From NCBI GenBank assembly GCA_003326205.1, contig LWTK01000031.1, positions 62,001 to 126,000 on the forward strand: a DNA stretch of 64,000 bases, written 5' to 3'. Within the stretch, counting starts at the first letter, position 1. Each line of letters opens with the position of its first letter. A program made the translations under genes and the position numbers. This DNA is from Nostoc sp. ATCC 43529. GTDB lineage: Bacteria > Cyanobacteriota > Cyanobacteriia > Cyanobacteriales > Nostocaceae. Of the stretch, positions 51,619 to 61,204 are shown in pieces. The notes below the pieces were generated by a model, which worked only from the letters and a program-made list of their open reading frames with translations, was not told where the DNA came from and made no database searches.

Positions 51619-51906
51619 TTTTTGCTGAGAATTTTTGATATGTTAGGGATGGATGGTACAATTATACTACTCAAATGCAGAATTCAATGCTCATCCCAGT
51701 CAGGCGGAGGCGGCGAACAGCATACTTAATGTTGTTCAAAGCGATCGCTTGGCTTTTATGCTAAAAATAACTAAAAATTAAGAGGTCAGGAATCAAAATT
51801 CTGACTTCTAAATTGTTCTTCAAACATATTGAGATATTTAGTTGGCACTATATAGAAAAACCCCTCTTTTTCAATCAGCACTTTTTTCCAGACAGGAGGA
51901 ATTTTA

Positions 51907-52473
51907 ATGAACAGCTGCGTTTTAATGGCGGAAATTATTAACGAGCCGCAACTGCGCTACACAGCAGATAATCTGGGAGTCACAGAAATGTTAGTACAAT
52001 TTCCCAATTCCCAGAAACCAGAAGATCCGCCAGCAACTCTAAAAGTTGTTGGTTGGGGGAATTTAGCAACAGAAATTCAGCAAAACTATCACCAAGGCGA
52101 TCGCGTTATTCTGGTAGGACGTTTAAGTATGAATACTGTTGAGCGTCAAGAAGGTTTTAAAGAAAAACGCGCTGAATTAACAGTACAACAAATTCAATCT
52201 GTTGGCGGTAGTTTTAATACTACATCCTTCTCCTCAAACGCAACTCCATCATTTACCGAAACTCAACCACGACAAGCACCACCATCTCGTCAGCCAGAGA
52301 CAAATTTTTCCACTTACGAGTCACAACGTCCAGCGCCTACCCCAGCACCAAGTCCTGTTGGCGTTACTCCCCCGACAAATTATGAACCCACACCCCAACC
52401 TGCAAATTACGAGCGAACCACCTACCCTGCGGTGAAACAAGAAGAACCAGACCCAGATGATATTCCGTTCTAA
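51907..52473 (+). CDS. ssb: Single-stranded DNA-binding protein
   Basis: 188 residues. OB-fold core: NSCVLMAEIINEPQLRYTAD, LKVVGWGNLATEIQQNYHQG, RVILVGRLSMNTVERQEGFK. Then a Pro/Gln/Thr-rich linker and the acidic C-terminal tip DPDDIPF, the partner-docking tail of SSB. It coats ssDNA in replication, recombination and repair. Strong AGGAGGA 7 nt before the ATG. A terminator follows at 52550-52580. Confidence 0.9.
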   Translation: MNSCVLMAEIINEPQLRYTADNLGVTEMLVQFPNSQKPEDPPATLKVVGWGNLATEIQQNYHQGDRVILVGRLSMNTVERQEGFKEKRAELTVQQIQSVGGSFNTTSFSSNATPSFTETQPRQAPPSRQPETNFSTYESQRPAPTPAPSPVGVTPPTNYEPTPQPANYERTTYPAVKQEEPDPDDIPF

Positions 52474-52549
52474 AATTGCTAGTTTTGGGTGTATTCAACT
52501 TGCTGAACATACTTAGCAAAAAGTATTACGATTAAATAATTTTTACAAG

Positions 52550-52580
52550 TAGCCATCCTTGAGGATGTGCTATTTTTTTA
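52550..52580 (+). terminator. Intrinsic terminator of ssb
   Basis: TAGCCATCCT and AGGATGTGCTA pair with one bulge, followed by ATTTTTTTA. It separates ssb from the gene at 52607, so that gene needs its own promoter or read-through. Confidence 0.75.
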
Positions 52581-52606
52581 TCTACGTTTGCAAAACTTGA
52601 CAATCA

Positions 52607-53818
52607 ATGACTACACCTGACGAATTAGTTAGCATTTTTGACCGTATCCGTGATGGTATTCAAGATGAGAGGGATATTTTGCTACTAAGGCAATGGCTGA
52701 AAAATAGCAACGATCGGCATGTTTTACAAATAGGCAAAAATATTATTAATATTGCCGATGGGAAGGATATCCATATTGGCGATCGCACTTACTATAATAC
52801 AGATGCTCAAACTATTAAGGCTGTTATTCAAGAAGTATTTAAAGACTTAATTTCAAGTATTAATATAGAAAAATTACCTCAACAAAATTCCGCCCAAGCT
52901 AATTTATTAGCTCGAACTAAAAAGAAAGATTTAGTAATAAAAATTAACTCACAAAATGAAAAAAATCCTACTTCAGGAATCCCAGCTATCACCAAGTTTG
53001 AGTTTGAAGTAGTAACTTTAGATATTCAAGGAATAGAAACTAAACGTTGCCTGAAGCAAGCTGATTATTTTATAGAAAATCTCCCAGACGATTTTATATT
53101 AGAAATGGTTTCTATTGCTGGTGGTAAATTTCAAATGGGCGCACCTCAAGATGAACCTGAATCACTTGAAGATGAACGTCCCCAGCACATAGTTACTTTA
53201 AAACCCTTTTTTATAGGGAAATATCCTATTAATCAAGCACAGTGGAGAGTTATCGCAAATCTTCCAAAGATTAAACGCGGTCTTGAACTGGAACCATCTT
53301 GCTTTAAAGGAGATAACTTACCCGTAGAGAGAGTTTCTTGGTATGATGCACAAGAGTTTTGTAAGCGACTTTCACAAGAAACAGGAAGAAAATATCGCTT
53401 ACCTACCGAAGCTGAATGGGAATACGCTTGTCGCGCCCAGACATCAACTCCATTTCATTTTGGCAAAACAATTACACCGAATTTAGCAAAATATTTTGCA
53501 CAAAATGAAAATATTAATAGTAGTATTTCTCACCAGCAGACAACAGAGGTTGGCAGTTTTCTACCTAATTCCTTTGGAATATATGATATGCATGGATTAG
53601 TCTGGGAGTGGTGTGAAGACTGCGAACACGAAGACTATCAAGACGCACCAGCAGACGGTAGTTCTTGGGTGAATAATGGAAATTCAGAATATCGAATTTT
53701 GCGGGGAGGTTCCTGGGATTCTCCTCCTCAGTTGTGCCGTTCTGCATCTCGTTTTTCGGAAATGGCAGGCGTTACCGATCCTAAATTTGGTTTTCGGGTT
53801 GTTTGTTCTTCAACATAA
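52607..53818 (+). CDS. Formylglycine-generating-enzyme (SUMF1)-fold protein with N-terminal adaptor-like domain
   Basis: 403 residues. Residues 1-80 are an adaptor-like helical module (ELVSIFDRIRDGIQDERDIL, LLRQWLKNSNDRHVLQIGKN, then DGKDIHIGDRTYYNTDAQ) similar to effector-associated domains of cyanobacterial conflict proteins (from memory). Residues 165-400 are an FGE/SUMF1 fold: LEMVSIAGGKFQMGAPQDEP, VERVSWYDAQEFCKRLSQET, YRLPTEAEWEYACRAQTSTP, GLVWEWCEDC, RILRGGSWDS and FGFRVV. FGE oxidises a Cys in sulfatases; in diversity-generating and conflict contexts the fold often only binds. No sulfatase is nearby. Confidence 0.88.
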   Translation: MTTPDELVSIFDRIRDGIQDERDILLLRQWLKNSNDRHVLQIGKNIINIADGKDIHIGDRTYYNTDAQTIKAVIQEVFKDLISSINIEKLPQQNSAQANLLARTKKKDLVIKINSQNEKNPTSGIPAITKFEFEVVTLDIQGIETKRCLKQADYFIENLPDDFILEMVSIAGGKFQMGAPQDEPESLEDERPQHIVTLKPFFIGKYPINQAQWRVIANLPKIKRGLELEPSCFKGDNLPVERVSWYDAQEFCKRLSQETGRKYRLPTEAEWEYACRAQTSTPFHFGKTITPNLAKYFAQNENINSSISHQQTTEVGSFLPNSFGIYDMHGLVWEWCEDCEHEDYQDAPADGSSWVNNGNSEYRILRGGSWDSPPQLCRSASRFSEMAGVTDPKFGFRVVCSST

Positions 53819-53828
53819 AATTAGTTAA

Positions 53829-56800
53829 TTATTGTGTCATTAATTGAATAATTCTTGCTTTTATATCTTCGATAGACAATGAATCAGAAAGTTGTATGCT
53901 TGTCTCTCGACGGATTTGAACTTTAGAATTCATCAATGACCTGCTACACTGCTTTCTATAGGGATGAGAAAGCCAATTCCAACTTCCTACAACAGCAAAT
54001 TTAGTATCACAGATCAATATTTTTTCATTTGTTCCTCTACTATCTATATATATTCTTTTACCTAAACAACTTAAATGTGAACCTGGGTACTGAGAAAACA
54101 ATTCTTCCAAATCCTTCTCAATCTCCGCGTCGTTACCATCGTTTTCTTCACTACCTCTATTACCATAAATAAGTCTAACTTTAACTCCTTTTTCTAAAGC
54201 TGAAACAATATCATTTACAAACCGTTTTGATTCATTACCACGAATCCAAGGTGTGACAATTGCCAATTCCTCTTCAGCTTGTTCAATAGCGTCTCTAAAG
54301 ACTTTTAAATGATCGCAATCATAAACTAGAGTAGCCCCAGGATGCGGCTGTGGAATTTCAGCTTCAGATTTGTAATCTAAAATGTCTCCATATTCCCGAA
54401 TATGTTCAACAAGCTGACGAGTACGCTTACCTTTTTCTAATCTGTAAAGGTTTCCAACTAAAATAAACAGTTCTTTGGCTCTTGATACGGCAACATTAAG
54501 CAGGTTTGGACGCTTGTTAATCCAGTTAATATTATCTTGTGTTCCACACACTTTTGTAGATAAGATAATCACCTTTTTTTCAGAACCTTGGAAAGTGTGA
54601 ATTGTCCCAACAGATTTTTTATCTAATCCAGAGAATTTTTGAGTTAGATATTCTCTCAAAGCCATAGCATGAACGTTAAAGGGTGAAATAACACCAATAT
54701 CTTGTAATAAGTAGCCTTGCTTTTGCAAGTGCTGGATTACATCACTTACAGCCAAAACTTCTTGTTCATTAACATTACGGCTAATACTTCCCTCAACATG
54801 ATAAGCAACTAAATGTGAGTTTAATAAAGAAGTAGCTGGTGGTGTTTTTACCTCTAAACCATAGTTAGTAATAGCATCGCAATACTCAATTATGCTAGGT
54901 TGACAGCGGTAATGTTCAATTAAACAAATACCTTGACCTTGGTCGTTATCTTCTCCACTTGCTCCAGCAGCGCGGTGATAAGTAGTAGCGTTATATTCTT
55001 CCTCTGGACTGTAACGGTGGTAATCAATTTCAGTTAATCCTCTGTCAATAAAGGCTGTTTGGCGGTATTCATCGCGTCTTTGGTTACTGAGAGTGATTAC
55101 AGGCTCTATTTGTAGGGGGTCACCTACAACAATAGCTTTGCGCGATCGCACTAATAACGGAAAAGTCTTATGCAGATCGATCATTCCTGCTTCATCTACA
55201 ATTGTGCGATCGACACATTCCTCAACCCAAGGCAGTATATTTCTAATGGAAAGCAATGTACTCGTAATTACAGGAAAAAATAAACTCACATTTTTAATAT
55301 GCTCATTCAGATTTTCTGCCATCTTCTTTTTATCTTTCCAATTTCCTCCAGCAAGGACATTTGAATATAGTTCCAAAGAACCTTTGACGCGCTCTTTATA
55401 AGAGAGTGCTTGCTGAGTCAGAAATTTCCGCGACAACTCAAATAGCTCTTTGTGTTGGTAATAGAACTTTTCATGAAAAGAAGCATAAAAATCTTCCAGT
55501 GGAGTAGCCAAACTATTTTCTAAAAAAGTTAATTCTCTACTTGCTTCATCTTTTTGCTGCTCTGTACTTGTTATATCTCCAGAAAGTTCTTTTAATCTTT
55601 TTTGTACAGCGTTTAGTTCATTAGCGTTTGCCAATCGTTCACTAACTAACCATGCTTGTTGAATTAAATCATTGCGAGTTTCGGGAACTTTTACAGGAAA
55701 TATAGTGTTCGCAGTGTTTAAGATTGCTGGTTGGCAAGCTGTGGCTGTTTTTGTTACAATCTGTCTTTCTGTTCTGCCATAAAACCAAAGCAATATCTTC
55801 TTCCACCAAGAAATTTTTCCTTCAGGTAGTCGCATTTTAGCAGTATTTAGTATTACTTCAAGTTGTCTATAAGCTTCTACTGGAAGTTTGTCATAGTCGG
55901 ATAATTGTCTTGCTCGTTTCTGAGAGTTACTTCTAGTAGTTAATATTTCTTCTAAATACTGTTCAAGTGCTTGTATTTTTTCTACAACTTGAGGAAGTCG
56001 TTCTTCATGTGAAGTTCTTTGACGACGTTTTTCTAAATAATTCGACTCTTCAGCCTCTAAGTCATTTTTAATTTCTTTTATTTGCTGTGATAAATTATTA
56101 TAATATTTTTTGTCAAAATGATGTTTTTGTAAATAATCAAGCGCTTGCTGTAAATGTTCTAAAGCACCTCCAGGAGATTGGATATTAAATTTACTTCCCC
56201 CTTTAAGATAGAGAAAATCATGTTCTAAAGATTTTTCTTTTAACCAATCATCTAGCTTTTCAATAACATTTTCAACTGCTTTATTATTGGTACTACTAAC
56301 AACAGTTAAATTATTAGTGTCCTGGTCAGTTTCAATGAGAGCGAGTGCGCGTTGGACTACCTGTTGAGCGATGAGGTGAAGGATGAGGGTAGTTTTTCCA
56401 GAACCTGGCGGCCCTTGGACAGCCGTCATAGGTTCGGTTTGGGCGTGTTTTAATGCTGTTGATTGCGAGTTAGTCGGTGCGTGAGTTGGGAAAGCACCTA
56501 TGTAAGTAACTTCGTGTTCTGGAAGTTGAGGTACACCGAATAAATATTCATAACCTGGATGTTTTGGCTTCAACCACTTTTTTGAGCCTGACTTGATTTC
56601 TTTTAGGTCTTGCTTGAGCTTCCTAGAATATATTGCTCCTGTAAACCCAAACAAGTATGGCTGTCGTTGAATTTGGTAACGAGTTCGAGGTATGAGAACA
56701 TTTCGCATCCACTCTTCATAAGTCTGAAATTCCTGCCCAAAGGTGGTTTCGAGAAATCGTCGCAGTCCATCTTGGGTAATCAACTGCTCGCGTTGTTCGT

Positions 56801-57200
56801 CATCTAATCCCAGGAAGGTAGCTAGGTTATCTCCTGCTTCCATGAGTTTTAACTCGTCAAGACTCCATCCTGCTTCTTGATACTCTCCTTTGAGGATAGA
56901 TGTAACATCCAAACTAAATAGAGGACAAAAATAAGATTTTCCCTTGTCTACATCAATAAATTGCGGAAAAGACAACGCCCATACAGTTTCCTGTTGACCT
57001 TGTTGCTCTTTGGCAACTTTTTGTTGCAGTTCTAAAAAAATGGTTGGTTCAATGAATATATGGTTACTTACGAGCTTTACACCGCGCTGTTTTACCGTAT
57101 CCTGATTAGCTGCTTCAATCCTAGCGTTGCTGTAATCATCCAAAGCAATGTAATCGAACCAAGCATTGAGAATTGCATCTACTTTACTAGCTGCGTTCAA
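53829..57200 (-). CDS. SF1 (UPF1/DNA2-like) helicase fused to PLD-type nuclease domain
   Basis: 1123 residues. The N-terminal 250 residues are unassigned. Walker A GPPGSGKT is at 263-270, followed by a long helical insertion, Walker B DRTIVDEAGMIDL at about 668, VVGDPLQIEPV (motif III), QGICLIEHYRCQPSIIEYCD (motif IV), GTIHTFQGSEKKVIILST (motif V) and LLNVAVSRAKELFILVGN (motif VI). The C-terminal region (about 960-1085) is a phospholipase-D-like domain: LAIVTPWIRG, VKVRLIYGNRG and NEKILICDTKFAVVGSWNWL, where the usual HxK reads NEK. Helicase-PLD fusion is the architecture reported for type II Mokosh (MkoC) anti-phage defence. Confidence 0.9.
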   Translation of the reverse strand: MNAASKVDAILNAWFDYIALDDYSNARIEAANQDTVKQRGVKLVSNHIFIEPTIFLELQQKVAKEQQGQQETVWALSFPQFIDVDKGKSYFCPLFSLDVTSILKGEYQEAGWSLDELKLMEAGDNLATFLGLDDEQREQLITQDGLRRFLETTFGQEFQTYEEWMRNVLIPRTRYQIQRQPYLFGFTGAIYSRKLKQDLKEIKSGSKKWLKPKHPGYEYLFGVPQLPEHEVTYIGAFPTHAPTNSQSTALKHAQTEPMTAVQGPPGSGKTTLILHLIAQQVVQRALALIETDQDTNNLTVVSSTNNKAVENVIEKLDDWLKEKSLEHDFLYLKGGSKFNIQSPGGALEHLQQALDYLQKHHFDKKYYNNLSQQIKEIKNDLEAEESNYLEKRRQRTSHEERLPQVVEKIQALEQYLEEILTTRSNSQKRARQLSDYDKLPVEAYRQLEVILNTAKMRLPEGKISWWKKILLWFYGRTERQIVTKTATACQPAILNTANTIFPVKVPETRNDLIQQAWLVSERLANANELNAVQKRLKELSGDITSTEQQKDEASRELTFLENSLATPLEDFYASFHEKFYYQHKELFELSRKFLTQQALSYKERVKGSLELYSNVLAGGNWKDKKKMAENLNEHIKNVSLFFPVITSTLLSIRNILPWVEECVDRTIVDEAGMIDLHKTFPLLVRSRKAIVVGDPLQIEPVITLSNQRRDEYRQTAFIDRGLTEIDYHRYSPEEEYNATTYHRAAGASGEDNDQGQGICLIEHYRCQPSIIEYCDAITNYGLEVKTPPATSLLNSHLVAYHVEGSISRNVNEQEVLAVSDVIQHLQKQGYLLQDIGVISPFNVHAMALREYLTQKFSGLDKKSVGTIHTFQGSEKKVIILSTKVCGTQDNINWINKRPNLLNVAVSRAKELFILVGNLYRLEKGKRTRQLVEHIREYGDILDYKSEAEIPQPHPGATLVYDCDHLKVFRDAIEQAEEELAIVTPWIRGNESKRFVNDIVSALEKGVKVRLIYGNRGSEENDGNDAEIEKDLEELFSQYPGSHLSCLGKRIYIDSRGTNEKILICDTKFAVVGSWNWLSHPYRKQCSRSLMNSKVQIRRETSIQLSDSLSIEDIKARIIQLMTQ

Positions 57201-57332
57201 AATTACCTCCAGGTTGCGGTACTGGTTTGAGTTTTCTATGTATTATTACTAATTAACTGGGATACTAAAAAAAATTACGCCGAATATATACTTTTTTTAG
57301 ACATGGGGTAGTTATAGCTTTTCCTAGTCTAG

Positions 57333-57397
57333 TGAGGTACATAAAAAATAGATCCTCGTAGAGGCGCACAGCTGTCCGCGCCTACCCATGTACCTCA
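57333..57397. repeat. Palindromic element TGAGGTACAT...ATGTACCTCA
   Basis: Perfect 10-bp outer arms (57333-57342 and 57388-57397) with an inner GTAGAGGCGC/GCGCCTAC hairpin. The core resembles those of the elements at 7223, 25485 and 48624. It sits in the spacer between the helicase and caspase genes, which share the minus strand. Confidence 0.6.
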
Positions 57398-57441
57398 TTG
57401 AGAATCCCTATATCACTCATCCCTCTATTCTTTTGCATCAG

Positions 57442-58425
57442 TTATTTGTTGTAATTACCACCAATATGAATATCTCCAGCTTTCTCCACATTCGTAATGT
57501 TATTTGCTACCTGCTGGCCTATGAATTGACCAATTTTGTAAATCTTTTGCGTTGCTTCACCTTTGACTTCATCCCATCCCTTGTCAGGTAAACCTTTACC
57601 ACCCCGAAGTTTGGCAATTACAAAATCTCCCGCATCCATATCAAAATGCGGAGTTTGTTCGGCATTACAGAGCTTACGCGCACTTTCAGGGACAGTTCTA
57701 CCTAAATAATTCATTAAATTAGAAACCCGAACTTCTTTATCTCCGGGCTGATTACCAGCACCTTGCAAAGCTTCCAAAAAATGATAAGTATAGATGCTAC
57801 TTGATTCATCTTTTATCCAAGATTTTTGTTGGCCTTTTGAAGAAGTAAAAATTACTCTGCCTTCACCTTGTTTAAAATCATCAATTAAACCTTTAGATGG
57901 AGCAACTCGAATAAAATCTTCAAATTCTTCTTCTAGCTCTAAATCAGCCTCTTTAGAAGTTGCCATCCCAGCGGCATGGCAACTATCAATTACAACTAAT
58001 AAACGCTCTGCTTTGATTTGTCGTAATGCATTGGTGAAAGTTTCTGCCGCTAGTGCAGAAGTAGCAATTTGATTGGGCTTAATATCATGTTGTATTAAAT
58101 AATAATGTTGTGTATCTTTATCTAAAAAACCATGTCCTGAATAGTAAACAAACACAGTCGCGTTGCGATCGCTAGCTGATTTCTCTTTCAACCAGTCTAA
58201 TTCTGCTAAAATTGCTTTCTTTGTAGCAGCTTGATTATTTAAAACTCGAATATGCTCTCGATCGTTAGGATAAGCACATAATTCGGTATCAATTAAAGCA
58301 GCATAAATGGCTTGAGTATCTTTTACAGTTACTGGCAGCGACAATGGACTGTAACGTGACTCTCCTACACCAATTAATAATGCATAACCGTGAGTAAATG
58401 TCTCGCTCACTTTGATTTCACTCAA
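57442..58425 (-). CDS. Caspase-like protease (peptidase C14, metacaspase type)
   Basis: 327 residues. Residues 10-250 are a p20-type caspase domain with catalytic His98 in VFVYYSGHGF and Cys149 in LLVVIDSCHAAGM. HYYLIQHDIKPN and GRVIFTSSKGQQKSW match prokaryotic caspase homologues. There is no signal peptide. The C-terminus is a helical linker (KIYKIGQFIGQQVANNITNV) ending in KAGDIHIGGNYNK, an I-x-I-G motif similar to that in the FGE-fold protein at 52607. Such proteases act as abortive-infection or signalling effectors in prokaryotic immune systems. Confidence 0.92.
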   Translation of the reverse strand: MSEIKVSETFTHGYALLIGVGESRYSPLSLPVTVKDTQAIYAALIDTELCAYPNDREHIRVLNNQAATKKAILAELDWLKEKSASDRNATVFVYYSGHGFLDKDTQHYYLIQHDIKPNQIATSALAAETFTNALRQIKAERLLVVIDSCHAAGMATSKEADLELEEEFEDFIRVAPSKGLIDDFKQGEGRVIFTSSKGQQKSWIKDESSSIYTYHFLEALQGAGNQPGDKEVRVSNLMNYLGRTVPESARKLCNAEQTPHFDMDAGDFVIAKLRGGKGLPDKGWDEVKGEATQKIYKIGQFIGQQVANNITNVEKAGDIHIGGNYNK

Positions 58426-58466
58426 TTTATATAAATTATACTTAAGTAATTATACAGAGAATATTT

Positions 58467-59189
58467 TTATCTATCTAGATGTAACAAAGTATTAATTAAA
58501 TTACTAGCAGTTACAACATAAACTCCACCAACCTGATTACTAGGAATATCTACATCACCCTTTGTAAAGCAAAGCAGTGCAGTCACCCACCGCACATTTT
58601 TTAAGTGTTTTACTTCTGTGGCTTGCCCTTTAACTTTGCTAATCAAATCGCCTTCGTTAAAATCAAAAGTATCTCTACCGTAGCGTTTACGCAGACGACC
58701 ATTTTCATAAACTTTAGTGCCACCATGAGATTTGACATCAACTATGTACCACTTGCCTTGAGGGGAATGCAACACCACATCTGCATCTCCCCATCTTTTA
58801 ACTTGGAGGTTATATTCTATTTCCCATCCTTGATTTTGCAAGGGACGCAGTAATATAGCTACTTCAGTTTCAGCCTTAGCACCACGTTGAGCATCATCCG
58901 CTCTTTTCATCAGGTGTTTTCCATTAAGACACAGGTAGCATGAAGCTACTAATCCCACTAGTAAAACCAACATCCCGACTAAAGAAGTACTGAAGATACT
59001 GAACAAAAGTACTGTCCCGATGAAAACAATTGCTGCAAAAGCATAACTAAGCCTCCCAGACTGGCGACGCTCTTTAACCAATTTACGGATTTGTTCTCCT
59101 GGCTGTTTTGTTCGTGGTGGCAAGTGATGTAAACACTGAAATGAAAACAAAGGATACCATGAGGCGATCGCAATTTGGGCAAATTCCAA
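58467..59189 (-). CDS. Membrane-anchored NERD-domain nuclease-like protein
   Basis: 240 residues as read from a TTG at 59187-59189. Two adjacent membrane spans (about 49-68 YAFAAIVFIGTVLLFSIFST and 70-88 LVGMLVLLVGLVASCYLCL) precede a NERD domain (residues 100-238): GAKAETEVAILL, RWGDADVVLHSPQGKWYIVD with core acids, then DVKSHGGTKVYENG with the catalytic-type Lys. NERD is a restriction-like nuclease-related domain often found in stress and defence genes. The start is uncertain; TTG at about codon 23 (PPRTKQPGEQ) is an alternative. A 41-nt gap separates it from the caspase gene. Confidence 0.8.
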   Translation of the reverse strand: MEFAQIAIASWYPLFSFQCLHHLPPRTKQPGEQIRKLVKERRQSGRLSYAFAAIVFIGTVLLFSIFSTSLVGMLVLLVGLVASCYLCLNGKHLMKRADDAQRGAKAETEVAILLRPLQNQGWEIEYNLQVKRWGDADVVLHSPQGKWYIVDVKSHGGTKVYENGRLRKRYGRDTFDFNEGDLISKVKGQATEVKHLKNVRWVTALLCFTKGDVDIPSNQVGGVYVVTASNLINTLLHLDR

Positions 59190-59317
59190 GCAGTTCTACA
59201 TTGCAGATGCGTGTATATTGTGGAAAGTATGATGTCAGCAGTGAAAAAACTGACATACTCATCAAAACTACTGTTAAAATCCAAATAATTTTCAGTTAAA
59301 ATCCCTACCCAACTCCT

Positions 59318-61204
59318 ATGAGAGAAACTGTCCTAGAGGTTCGCAATCTCCAAGTTGAATTTCCCGGTGATGGCAATAGCGTCAAAGCTTTGGATGGTAT
59401 TTCCTTTGAATTGCGTCGAGGTGAGACTCTAGGAATAGTAGGAGAGTCAGGAAGCGGAAAATCAGTCACATCCTTAGCTGTGATGGGTTTGTTGCAGACT
59501 CCTGGTAGAGTGGCTGGCGGTGAAATTTGGTTTCGTCCTCAAGAGAACGCCAACCCCATAGATTTAGTAAAATTGTCGCCTGAAGAAATGCAGCTACATC
59601 GTGGCGGCGACATTGCCATGATTTTTCAAGAACCGATGAGTTCCCTCAATCCAGTTTATAATATTGGGTTTCAGCTAACAGAAGCGATTATGCGGCATCA
59701 AAATGTCTCAGCCGCCGAAGCAAGACAAATTGCGATCGCAGGTCTGCAAGAAGTAAAACTTTTACCTAGCGATGAAGATATCCAACAGCAGTATATCGAA
59801 ACCTGGGATCAAACCAACGCCAATTCATCGAAACCAGATACGCCAAAGTTGGCACAGTTGGTTAAAGAACACAAAGAAGCCATGCTGGAACGCTACCCGC
59901 ACCAACTTTCTGGCGGTCAGTTGCAACGGGTAATGATTGCAATGGCAATTTCTTGCAACCCATTAATCTTAATTGCCGATGAACCAACCACAGCCTTGGA
60001 CGTGACAGTGCAAGCCACAATTTTAGAATTGTTGCGAGAATTGCAGCAAAGCCGTGACATGGCGATGATTTTCATCACCCACGATTTGGGGTTAATTTCC
60101 GAAATCGCTGACCATGTAGCGGTAATGTATAAAGGCAAAGTTGTCGAATCTGGTACTTCTAACCAAATTTTTAGCAATCCCCAGCATCCATATACTAAAG
60201 GCTTGATAGCTTGTCGTCCCACCCTTGACCGCCGTCCCCAAAAATTACTCACCGTTTCCGACTACATGAGTGCCCAAGAAACACCAACGGGACAACTAGT
60301 AATTCAAGCAAAGGAACCCGCACAACCTCCACAAGTTACCAGCCAAGAGATTGCTGCAAGATTGGCAAATTTGGACGACAAAGAACCTCTGTTGGAAATT
60401 CGCAACTTAAAAGTTGGTTTTCCAGTACGTGGGGTATTTGGTGGTACAAAACGCTACAGTATGGCAGTTAATGGCGTTTCCTTTAACGTCAAACCAGGCG
60501 AAACAGTGGGGTTAGTGGGAGAATCTGGTTGTGGTAAAACGACCCTTGGTAGAACCTTGCTGCGATTAATCGAACCGATGAGCGGTCAGATTATCTTTGA
60601 CAAACAAGATATTACCAACTTCAAAGGACAACCGTTACAAAAGCTACGGCGCGAAATGCAAATAGTCTTCCAAAATCCCTTTAGTTCCCTCGACCCACGG
60701 ATGAAAGTTGGGGAAGCTGTGATGGAACCGTTGTTAATTCACTCAGTTGGGAAGACAAAACAACAACGACGCCAACGAGTAGCCGAACTTTTAGAACGGG
60801 TGGGTTTGAGTGCAGATGCAATGAACCGCTATCCGCATCAGTTTTCTGGCGGTCAACGCCAGCGAATTTGTATAGCGCGTTCTTTGGCATTAAATCCCAA
60901 ATTTATTATTTGCGATGAATCAGTTTCAGCACTGGATGTTTCTGTACAAGCACAAGTATTAAATCTTCTTAAAGAATTGCAGTCAGATTTTCAGCTGACT
61001 TATATTTTTATTTCTCACGATTTAAGCGTAGTGAAATTCATGAGCGATCGCATTTTAGTCATGAATCGCGGTCAAATTGTCGAACAAGGCACAGCCGAAA
61101 GCATCTACCAAGAACCCAAAGAAGAATACACACAAAAATTAATTGCTGCAATTCCTACCGGAAGTCCCGAACGCGTGCGAAATCGACAACTAAAGGCTTT
61201 ATAG
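59318..61204 (+). CDS. Oligopeptide/dipeptide ABC transporter ATPase, DppD-DppF fusion
   Basis: 628 residues with two complete ABC domains. First: [76 protein letters not shown]. Second (from about 360): [78 protein letters not shown]. The C-terminal oligopeptide extension of the first half ([20 protein letters not shown]) is typical. It energises peptide import through Dpp/Opp-type permeases, which are not in the window; this fused form is common in cyanobacteria. Confidence 0.95.
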   Translation: MRETVLEVRNLQVEFPGDGNSVKALDGISFELRRGETLGIVGESGSGKSVTSLAVMGLLQTPGRVAGGEIWFRPQENANPIDLVKLSPEEMQLHRGGDIAMIFQEPMSSLNPVYNIGFQLTEAIMRHQNVSAAEARQIAIAGLQEVKLLPSDEDIQQQYIETWDQTNANSSKPDTPKLAQLVKEHKEAMLERYPHQLSGGQLQRVMIAMAISCNPLILIADEPTTALDVTVQATILELLRELQQSRDMAMIFITHDLGLISEIADHVAVMYKGKVVESGTSNQIFSNPQHPYTKGLIACRPTLDRRPQKLLTVSDYMSAQETPTGQLVIQAKEPAQPPQVTSQEIAARLANLDDKEPLLEIRNLKVGFPVRGVFGGTKRYSMAVNGVSFNVKPGETVGLVGESGCGKTTLGRTLLRLIEPMSGQIIFDKQDITNFKGQPLQKLRREMQIVFQNPFSSLDPRMKVGEAVMEPLLIHSVGKTKQQRRQRVAELLERVGLSADAMNRYPHQFSGGQRQRICIARSLALNPKFIICDESVSALDVSVQAQVLNLLKELQSDFQLTYIFISHDLSVVKFMSDRILVMNRGQIVEQGTAESIYQEPKEEYTQKLIAAIPTGSPERVRNRQLKAL

